This document shows, one piece after another, positions 1 to 5,681 of a stretch of DNA of 5,681 nt. Position 1 is the stretch's first letter, and the number at the start of each line of letters is the position of its first letter. The translations under genes were made by a program, and so were the position numbers. Below the pieces are notes generated by a model that saw only the letters and a program-made list of their open reading frames with translations, was not told where the DNA came from and made no database searches. This DNA comes from an uncultured Bacteroidia bacterium (GTDB lineage: Bacteria; Bacteroidota; Bacteroidia; Bacteroidales; UBA932). The stretch lies in the NCBI GenBank assembly GCA_902766985.1, contig CACXFP010000154.1, forward strand, positions 1 to 5,681, read 5' to 3'.

Positions 1-2019
1 AAGGTCGTCACCATCGTTTTCATCGTCCTTGCGGTTATCTTCGCAGTAATGGCCTACGGATTCAATCTTCAGAATCCCTGGGTGCCGTTCGCTTTCCTTA
101 CGGGAGGATTCTTCTCCGGCCTTGCGGGATTCATCGGAATGAGGACTGCGACTTATGCATCCGCCAGGACTGCCAACGCCGTCGGGAAATCCCTCAACGG
201 AGGGCTCAGGATCGCGTTCAGGAGCGGCGCCGTCATGGGTCTCACCGTCGTCGGCCTGGGGCTTCTGGACATATCCATATGGTGGCTTGTCCTCAATGCT
301 GTGTACGATCCTTCCGACAGCCACAACCTGATCGTGATCACCACCACCATGCTCACTTTCGGAATGGGAGCCAGCACGCAGGCCCTGTTCGCCCGTGTGG
401 GCGGTGGAATTTATACCAAATGCGCCGACGTGGGAGCTGACATCGTGGGGAAGGTGGAAGCAGACATCCCTGAGGATGATCCGCGCAACCCGGCCACAAT
501 CGCCGACAATGTGGGAGACAATGTGGGCGACGTCGCCGGAATGGGAGCAGACCTGTATGAAAGCTACTGCGGCAGCATCCTTGCCACCATGGCTCTCGGG
601 GCCTCGGCATTCTTCGGCGACACGTCCCTGCAGATGAAGGCCATATTCGCCCCCATGCTCATCGCAGCCGTCGGAGTGGTCCTTTCCGTCCTGGGAATAT
701 ACGCCGTCAGGACCAAAGACGGGGCTTCCCTTCAGGATCTTCTCGGCAGCCTCGGCAGGGGAACCAACCTTAGCGCCGTCCTTATAGCCGTCCTCTCCTT
801 TGCAGTATTCCGCTTCCTCGGTTTCACCAACTGGTGGCAGCTCAGCCTGAGCGTGCTGAGCGGCCTTCTCGCCGGTGTCGTGATCGGAAAGGTTACGGAG
901 TATTACACTTCCCATTCGTATAAACCTACCCAGAAACTCGCCGAAAGTTCCCAGACGGGTCCGGCAACGGTCATAATCAGCGGTGTCGGCCTCGGAATGG
1001 TTTCCACGGCCATTCCCGTGTTCACCATCTGCTGCGCGATAGTGCTTTCCTTCGGCTTCGCGACTGGTTTCCAGTTCACCCAGGCTTCGCTGCCCTTCGG
1101 ACTTTACGGAATATCCATCGCTGCGGTCGGTATGCTTTCAACCCTTGGGATAACCCTTGCCACAGATGCTTACGGCCCCATTGCCGACAATGCCGGAGGC
1201 AACGCCCAGATGAGCGAGCTCGACCCCATCGTGCGTGAGAGGACTGACGTCCTTGATGCCCTGGGGAACACCACGGCCGCGACAGGAAAGGGATTCGCGA
1301 TCGGTTCTGCGGCCCTCACTGCCCTGGCCCTTCTGGCTTCCTATATAGAGGAAATAAAGATAGGCCTTCACAGGCTCGGAGAGCAGGTAGTGGCCGTCAC
1401 GGGCGAGACCGTCGATGCGGCCCGCGCTTCGATTCCCGATATCGTCGCCCATTATGACGTCACCCTCATGAATCCCATCGTCCTGGTAGGCATATTCATC
1501 GGAGCCATGATGGCCTTCCTGTTCTGCGGGCTTACCATGAACGCCGTAGGCCGCGCCGCTTCCAAGATGGTGATCGAGGTGCGCCGCCAGTTCCAGACCA
1601 TAAAGGGAATCCTCGAAGGCAAGGCCCGTCCGGACTACAAGCGCTGCGTGATGATCTCGACGAGGGCCGCCCAGCATGAGATGGTCTTCCCCTCGCTGCT
1701 TGCCATCATCGTCCCCATCCTCGTCGGAGTAATCCTCGGTCCCGCCGCCGTCATAGGTCTCCTCGCCGGAGCCCTCGGCGCGGGGTTCACCCTCGCCATC
1801 TTCCTGGCCAATTCGGGAGGTGCCTGGGACAATGCCAAGAAATACGTTGAAGATGGTCATTTCGGCGGAAAGGGCTCCGAAAACCACAAGGCGACCGTCG
1901 TCGGCGACACCGTGGGAGATCCTTTCAAAGACACTTCCGGCCCGTCCCTGAACATCCTCATCAAGCTTATGAGCATGGTGTCCATCGTGATGGCAGGATT
2001 GACGGTAATGATACACTAA
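1..2019 (+). CDS. hppA: Membrane-integral (cation-translocating) pyrophosphatase, 5'-truncated by window
   Basis: This inner-membrane pump hydrolyses cytoplasmic PPi and uses the energy to export Na+ and/or H+. The frame is open from base 1, so 672 codons are present. The Met at 49 lies inside a membrane helix and is not the true start; family length (~730 residues) implies roughly 55 missing codons. Numbering from that Met, the acidic PPi/Mg site spans residues 127-173 and includes [14 protein letters not shown] and [12 protein letters not shown]. The second site is [20 protein letters not shown] (371-390), and the third is [11 protein letters not shown] (from 588) followed by [24 protein letters not shown] has Ala410 and Gly413 where K+-independent enzymes have Lys and Thr, indicating K+ dependence. 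The glutamate in DLYESY (Glu171) sits where Na+-transporting members carry their gate glutamate, not where plant H+-pumps do. The C-terminus is complete (TAA at 2017-2019). The family call is very secure; ion specificity is inferred. Confidence 0.97.
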   Translation, partial: KVVTIVFIVLAVIFAVMAYGFNLQNPWVPFAFLTGGFFSGLAGFIGMRTATYASARTANAVGKSLNGGLRIAFRSGAVMGLTVVGLGLLDISIWWLVLNAVYDPSDSHNLIVITTTMLTFGMGASTQALFARVGGGIYTKCADVGADIVGKVEADIPEDDPRNPATIADNVGDNVGDVAGMGADLYESYCGSILATMALGASAFFGDTSLQMKAIFAPMLIAAVGVVLSVLGIYAVRTKDGASLQDLLGSLGRGTNLSAVLIAVLSFAVFRFLGFTNWWQLSLSVLSGLLAGVVIGKVTEYYTSHSYKPTQKLAESSQTGPATVIISGVGLGMVSTAIPVFTICCAIVLSFGFATGFQFTQASLPFGLYGISIAAVGMLSTLGITLATDAYGPIADNAGGNAQMSELDPIVRERTDVLDALGNTTAATGKGFAIGSAALTALALLASYIEEIKIGLHRLGEQVVAVTGETVDAARASIPDIVAHYDVTLMNPIVLVGIFIGAMMAFLFCGLTMNAVGRAASKMVIEVRRQFQTIKGILEGKARPDYKRCVMISTRAAQHEMVFPSLLAIIVPILVGVILGPAAVIGLLAGALGAGFTLAIFLANSGGAWDNAKKYVEDGHFGGKGSENHKATVVGDTVGDPFKDTSGPSLNILIKLMSMVSIVMAGLTVMIH

Positions 2020-2033
2020 ATGACGATATTTCT

Positions 2034-2041
2034 TATATTTG
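2034..2041 (+). promoter_or_regulatory. Candidate Bacteroidota -7 promoter element
   Basis: TATATTTG matches the Bacteroidota primary-sigma -7 consensus TAnnTTTG at every fixed position. It lies in the only non-coding gap in the window, 15 bases after the hppA stop and 25 bases before the next start codon. A transcript beginning just downstream would have a leader of about 20 bases. I see no TTTG -33 element at the usual distance (around 2009-2016), which lowers confidence. If real, it would drive the metallopeptidase, fusion and nagB genes independently of hppA. Confidence 0.4.
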
Positions 2042-2066
2042 TGGGTTAAAACAAAAAACCTGAAAT

Positions 2067-2930
2067 ATGAATCTCGAAGGAAGACGCGAAAGCAACAACG
2101 TGGAAGACCGCAGGATGTCCGGAGGTACGATGGCCGGACTCGGGATCGGCGGCGCCCTGATAGTCGGGCTCATCACCCTTCTCCTCGGGGGCGACCTCGG
2201 CGACGTGATCAGCAACGTCCAGAACCAGGGTGGCATCACCACCTCACAGACCTCCGCCCAGAGGGAGTTCACCCAGGAGGAACAGGAACTGGCGACCTTC
2301 TCCCGGAAGATACTTGCCGGCACCGAGGACGTGTGGACAGCCGTCCTGCAGAGATACGGAATCCAGTACGTTCCCCCGAAGATGGTCCTGTACTCAGGCG
2401 TAACCTCTTCCGGCTGCGGCAGCGCCAATTCCTCCGTAGGTCCTTTCTATTGTTCTGCCGACCAGACCATCTATCTCGATCTCGATTTCTTCAAGTCCAT
2501 GAGGACCCAGATCGGGGCTGACGGTGATTTCGCCTATGCCTATGTCATCGCCCACGAGATAGGACACCACGTCCAGTACCTGCTCGGAACCCTCAGCCAG
2601 GCCCATCAGCAGATGGCCAGGACATCCAAGGTGAACGCCAACAGGATCAGCGTACGCATCGAGCTGCAGGCGGACTTCTATGCCGGAGTCTGGGCATACA
2701 ACGACAACAGGATGTACGGCTCCCTGGAGGACGGCGACCTCATGGAGGCCTTGACATGCGCCACGAAGATCGGCGACGACTATCTCCAGAAGAAATCCCA
2801 GGGATATGTCGTTGAGGATTCCTTCACCCACGGCACCGCCCAGCAGAGGCTCAGGTGGCTGAAGAAGGGACTTACCACAGGAGACCTCCGTCAGGGCGAT
2901 ACTTTCAGCTGCTCCGAGAGCGAGCTTTAA
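2067..2930 (+). CDS. ypfJ: Membrane-anchored neutral zinc metallopeptidase, YpfJ family
   Basis: This is a predicted zinc-dependent peptidase of the Zn_peptidase (YpfJ) family; its physiological substrate is not known to me. The start is fixed by the N-terminus MNLEGRRESNNVEDRR, which resembles the family's conserved opening. A short cytoplasmic segment is followed by one membrane helix (about residues 22-42), placing the catalytic domain outside the cytoplasm. Cys117 and Cys129, in SSGCGSANSSVGPFYCSADQ, could form a disulfide, fitting that location. The catalytic motif is HEIGHH (163-168, bases 2553-2570), with Glu164 as general base. A downstream glutamate in ELQADFYAGVWA (Glu199) is the likely third zinc ligand. 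Length (287 residues) is normal for the family. The upstream sequence is A-rich with no clear Shine-Dalgarno, as is usual in Bacteroidota. The next gene starts 10 bases after its stop, so co-transcription is likely, but no functional link to amino-sugar metabolism is evident. The family call is firm; the symbol is by analogy to E. coli. Confidence 0.93.
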   Translation: MNLEGRRESNNVEDRRMSGGTMAGLGIGGALIVGLITLLLGGDLGDVISNVQNQGGITTSQTSAQREFTQEEQELATFSRKILAGTEDVWTAVLQRYGIQYVPPKMVLYSGVTSSGCGSANSSVGPFYCSADQTIYLDLDFFKSMRTQIGADGDFAYAYVIAHEIGHHVQYLLGTLSQAHQQMARTSKVNANRISVRIELQADFYAGVWAYNDNRMYGSLEDGDLMEALTCATKIGDDYLQKKSQGYVVEDSFTHGTAQQRLRWLKKGLTTGDLRQGDTFSCSESEL

Positions 2931-2940
2931 CATTCAGTAC

Positions 2941-4875
2941 ATGCAACATTTCACACTACCTAAGGACGGGGGATTGAAAGAAAAGGAAGTCACCCGTGAG
3001 ATTCTTCACACATACGAGAAGATAGAAGCTGAAATCTTCGACGATCCCGTCGAAGGAAGCGAAGTCATCGCCGATATCATAATAAAGGCCATCAACGACC
3101 ATAGCAAAGGCCCCGGGAAGGACAGGCTCTTCAAGCTCGGCCTTACTACGGGAACCACGCCGGTGTCCCTGTACAACTGGCTTGCCTCCAAATACAAGGG
3201 GGGAGAGGTCAGTTTCCGCAATGTGGAGATATTCTCGATCGACGAGTATTATCCCGTTTCGGCCGATGCTCCCCAAAGCCGCAACCGCCGCCTCCATGAC
3301 GCATTGATCGACAAGGTGGATGTGCTCAGGGAGAACGTCCATATTCCAGACGGCACCGTTCCAAGGGAAAGGATTTCCGAATATTGCCGGGAATTCGACC
3401 GCAGGGCCAGGGGAATGGATATCCTCGTTGTAGGCATGGGCGAGCAGGGCCAGATCGGCTTCAATGATGCCGGCTGTTCGGAGAAGAGCGCCACGAGGAC
3501 CGTGATGATGACCTACAAGAACAGGAAGCGGCAGGCGAGGAACTTCAACGGTGAGATAAAGGATACGCCGCAGATGGCCATCACCATGGGTATCGGGACA
3601 ATGATGAGCGCGAAGAAGGTGATTGTGATGGCCTGGGGAGAGGATAAGGCGGAGGCTGTGCGTGATGTCGTGGAAGGAGAGAAGACTTCGATGTGCCCGG
3701 CATCCCTGCTGCAGGGACATGATGATGTCAGGGTTTATACCGACGAGACAGGAGCCACCCTGCTCACAAGGGTGGTTTCCCCCTGGATGGTAGGCCCTTG
3801 CATCTGGACCAGGAAATTCGTCCGCAAGGCCGTTGTATGGCTTTGCCAGAAAGTCCGCAAGCCTATCCTCAAGCTCACCCAGCAGGATTACCTTGAGAAT
3901 TCCCTCGGAGAGCTGCTTGATATCTACGGTCCGTTCGATACCATCAACATAGAGGTTTTCAACGACCTGCAGCATACCATTTCAGGCTGGCCCGGAGGCA
4001 AGCCCAACGCCGACGACAGCACCCGCCCCGTGAAGTCGGAGCCTTTCCCCAAGAAGGTTTTGATATTCTCCCCCCATCCCGACGACGACGTGATCTCCAT
4101 GGGAGGAACGTTCATCAGGCTGGTTCATCAGGGGCATGACGTCCATGTGGCGTATGAGACATCCGGCGACCTCGCAGTCCATGATGATGTCGTCGTCCAG
4201 CATATCGACGCCGCCCATGAACTCGGTTACGGGGACAGGATGGATGAGGTGATGGAAATCATCCGTTCCAAGAGGCCCGGAGCGCCTGAGCCGGAGAAGC
4301 TTCTTGCCATCAAGGCCGCGATCCGCCGGAGCGAGGCCAGGGGAGCGGTCCGTTCCTTCGGACTCGAGGAGTCCCATGTGCATTTCCTCAACCTTCCCTT
4401 CTATGAATCCGGAGGGGTCAAGAAGAATCCTACCACCCAGAAAGATATAGATATCATCAAGAAACTCGTGTGCGATGTGCACCCTGACCAGATCTATATG
4501 GCCGGGGACCTTGCCGACCCGCACGGGACCCACAGGGTATGTACCGAGGCCGCCCTCGAGGCCCTGGAGCAGCTCAGGATGGAGGGCAACGACTGGCTTG
4601 ACGGCACCACCATCTGGCTTTACAGGGGAGCCTGGATGGAGTGGGAACTCGGCCGCGTCGACATGGCTGTCCCCCTGAGTCCGGAGGAGATGATCGAGAA
4701 ACGCCATGCTATTTTCCATCACCTTTCCCAGAAAGACATCGTGCCTTTCCCGGGCGACGACCCCAGGGAATTCTGGCAGAGGGCGGAGGAGCGCACGCAG
4801 AACACCGCCCACCTTTACGATGAGCTTGGAATGGCGGAATACCAGGCGATAGAAGTATTCCTTAAATTAAAATAG
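2941..4875 (+). CDS. Fusion of degenerate NagB-like domain and PIG-L/LmbE-type deacetylase
   Basis: This 644-residue two-domain protein has no signal peptide or membrane helix that I can see, so it is probably cytoplasmic. Residues ~30-300 resemble glucosamine-6-phosphate deaminase: GLTTGTTP (67-74) is the phosphate loop, FSIDEY (98-103) corresponds to NagB FNMDEY, and GEDKAEAV supplies a lysine (236) matching the NagB phosphate-binding Lys208. The catalytic loop is GMGEQGQIGFND (165-176), so NagB Asp141, His143 and Glu148 are replaced by Gln169, Gln171 and Asp176. Deaminase activity is therefore doubtful. After a linker (~300-370), the PIG-L domain starts at KVLIFSPHPDDD (zinc and catalytic residues His379, Asp381, Asp382) and includes DLADPHGTHR (His528, His531), so its metal site appears intact. 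PIG-L enzymes typically deacetylate N-acetylglucosamine-containing molecules. Similar fusions in Bacteroides are annotated as glucosamine-6-phosphate deaminase-like proteins. Ten bases upstream is the peptidase stop, and nagB follows after eight. Deacetylation of an N-acetylamino-sugar (phosphate) for NagB is my inference. Confidence 0.9.
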   Translation: MQHFTLPKDGGLKEKEVTREILHTYEKIEAEIFDDPVEGSEVIADIIIKAINDHSKGPGKDRLFKLGLTTGTTPVSLYNWLASKYKGGEVSFRNVEIFSIDEYYPVSADAPQSRNRRLHDALIDKVDVLRENVHIPDGTVPRERISEYCREFDRRARGMDILVVGMGEQGQIGFNDAGCSEKSATRTVMMTYKNRKRQARNFNGEIKDTPQMAITMGIGTMMSAKKVIVMAWGEDKAEAVRDVVEGEKTSMCPASLLQGHDDVRVYTDETGATLLTRVVSPWMVGPCIWTRKFVRKAVVWLCQKVRKPILKLTQQDYLENSLGELLDIYGPFDTINIEVFNDLQHTISGWPGGKPNADDSTRPVKSEPFPKKVLIFSPHPDDDVISMGGTFIRLVHQGHDVHVAYETSGDLAVHDDVVVQHIDAAHELGYGDRMDEVMEIIRSKRPGAPEPEKLLAIKAAIRRSEARGAVRSFGLEESHVHFLNLPFYESGGVKKNPTTQKDIDIIKKLVCDVHPDQIYMAGDLADPHGTHRVCTEAALEALEQLRMEGNDWLDGTTIWLYRGAWMEWELGRVDMAVPLSPEEMIEKRHAIFHHLSQKDIVPFPGDDPREFWQRAEERTQNTAHLYDELGMAEYQAIEVFLKLK

Positions 4876-4883
4876 AACGGTCT

Positions 4884-5678
4884 ATGAAAGTAATCATCAA
4901 AGACAATTACGATGCCGCATCCCTCTGGGCTGCGCATCATATAGCCAAAAGGATCAACGAAAAGGCCGCAAGGACCCAGGAGCCTTTCGTGCTGGGCCTT
5001 CCCACCGGATCGACCCCCATCGGCACCTACAGGGAACTCATCCGCATGAACAAGGCGGGGGAGGTCTCTTTCAAGAATGTGGTCACCTTCAACATGGATG
5101 AATACGTGGGCATCGCCGAGGACCATCCCGAGAGCTACCACTCCTTCATGCATCACAACTTCTTCGACCATATCGACATTCCCGCCGGCAACATCCACAT
5201 CCTCAACGGAAACGCCCCGGACCTTGAAAAGGAATGCGCCGACTATGAGAAGGCAATCCTCGCGGCCGGAGGCATCGACCTTTTCCTCGGCGGAGTAGGA
5301 GAGGACGGGCACCTTGCCTTCAACGAGCCCTTCTCCCCCCTTAATTCCCGCACCCGCGTCGTCACCCTCACGGAAGATACCTTGATCGTTAATTCCAGGT
5401 TCTTCGGAGGAGACGTCAATCTTGTTCCCAAGCAGGCGATGTCAGTGGGAGTCGGCACCGTGATGGATTCCCGCGAGGTCCTGATCCTGTGCCTGGGCCC
5501 GAAGAAGGCGCGAGCTGTCCAGGCCGGAGTGGAGGGCCCCTACAGTCATTATGTGACTCTCTCCGCCCTGCAGGTACACGAAAACGGATTCGTCGTAATC
5601 GATGAGGCTGCGGCCGGGGAGCTGAAGGTAAGTTCCTACAAATATTTCAAGGCTGTAGAGAAAGCTGAGAATCTCTGA
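4884..5678 (+). CDS. nagB: Glucosamine-6-phosphate deaminase
   Basis: This cytoplasmic enzyme converts glucosamine-6-phosphate to fructose-6-phosphate and ammonia, feeding amino sugars into glycolysis. The 264-residue protein aligns with E. coli NagB (266 residues) with almost no offset, which supports the start at 4884. The phosphate loop is GLPTGSTP (38-45). Asp72 is in FNMDEY, and Asp141, His143 and Glu148 are in GVGEDGHLAFNEP; all four catalytic positions are intact. Arg172 (NSRFF) and Lys208 (GPKKA) match phosphate-binding residues. For the E. coli allosteric GlcNAc-6-P site, Ser151, Arg158 and Tyr254 are present but Lys160 is Val, so allosteric control may be altered. It lies eight bases after the deaminase-like/PIG-L fusion gene and is very probably co-transcribed with it. 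The start region is AT-rich with no clear Shine-Dalgarno. The stop TGA at 5676-5678 shares its A with an ATG at 5678, a possible overlapping start of the next gene. Confidence 0.97.
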   Translation: MKVIIKDNYDAASLWAAHHIAKRINEKAARTQEPFVLGLPTGSTPIGTYRELIRMNKAGEVSFKNVVTFNMDEYVGIAEDHPESYHSFMHHNFFDHIDIPAGNIHILNGNAPDLEKECADYEKAILAAGGIDLFLGGVGEDGHLAFNEPFSPLNSRTRVVTLTEDTLIVNSRFFGGDVNLVPKQAMSVGVGTVMDSREVLILCLGPKKARAVQAGVEGPYSHYVTLSALQVHENGFVVIDEAAAGELKVSSYKYFKAVEKAENL

Positions 5679-5681
5679 TGG

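Noticed and set aside
508..540. Short repeat-like DNA (gtggga-gacaa-tgtgggcgac) in hppA
   Set aside because: It encodes the conserved [10 protein letters not shown] substrate-binding motif of the pyrophosphatase family, so protein function explains it.
1138..2016. Long minus-strand open frame (292 codons) opposite hppA
   Set aside because: It lies entirely antisense to strongly conserved pyrophosphatase sequence. Its translation is rich in Gly, Asp and His without recognisable motifs, as expected of a GC-rich shadow frame.
2044..2060. Possible small hairpin (ggtt ... aacc) as a terminator after hppA
   Set aside because: The stem is only about four pairs around an A-rich loop and has no following T run, too weak to call a terminator.
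2039..2521. Plus-strand open frame of 160 codons overlapping the metallopeptidase in another frame
   Set aside because: The translation is dominated by Arg and Pro with no motif, while the overlapping frame carries the conserved HEIGHH peptidase motif and the family N-terminus.
2956..4812. Two long minus-strand open frames (339 and 276 codons) opposite the fusion gene
   Set aside because: Both are antisense to recognisable NagB-like and PIG-L domains, have no domain signature of their own, and arise from codon bias in GC-rich coding sequence.
2941..4875. Idea that the fusion is an assembly artefact or a frameshifted merger of two genes
   Set aside because: The frame is continuous through the linker, both domains are complete in length, and the same domain order is known in Bacteroides proteins.

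Overview
The window is a fully coding-dense, plus-strand stretch of a fairly GC-rich bacterial chromosome. The likely source is a member of the Bacteroidota, probably Bacteroidales. Three things support this: a NagB-like/PIG-L fusion protein of a type known from Bacteroides relatives; A-rich translation starts without clear Shine-Dalgarno sequences; and a perfect match to the Bacteroidota -7 promoter element (TAnnTTTG) in the only real intergenic gap. Arg codons AGG/CGC and Ile ATA are common. I cannot assign a genus.

Layout. (1) Positions 1-2019 hold the 3' nine-tenths of hppA, a membrane-integral pyrophosphatase whose first ~55 codons lie before the window. Its residues point to a K+-dependent, Na+-pumping enzyme, possibly the dual Na+,H+ type described from Bacteroides. 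(2) A 47-base gap carries a candidate promoter. (3) Positions 2067-2930 encode a membrane-anchored neutral zinc metallopeptidase of the YpfJ family. (4) Positions 2941-4875 encode a 644-residue fusion of a glucosamine-6-phosphate deaminase-like domain and a PIG-L/LmbE-type deacetylase domain. (5) Positions 4884-5678 encode a canonical NagB deaminase with all catalytic residues. The last base of its stop codon is the first base of a possible next start codon at the window edge.

Genes 3-5 are separated by only 10 and 8 bases, so the metallopeptidase, fusion protein and NagB probably share a transcript. The most interesting biology is the pair of NagB-type proteins. The stand-alone copy is intact. 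The fused copy keeps the phosphate-binding elements but has Gln, Gln and Asp where NagB has its catalytic Asp141, His143 and Glu148, while its attached PIG-L domain keeps its zinc-site motifs. A reasonable hypothesis is that the fusion deacetylates an N-acetylamino-sugar (phosphate), using the dead NagB fold to bind or sense it, and hands the product to the real NagB. No nagA is visible in the window. All long minus-strand reading frames look like shadows of these genes; no RNA genes, mobile elements, CRISPR arrays or notable repeats were seen.
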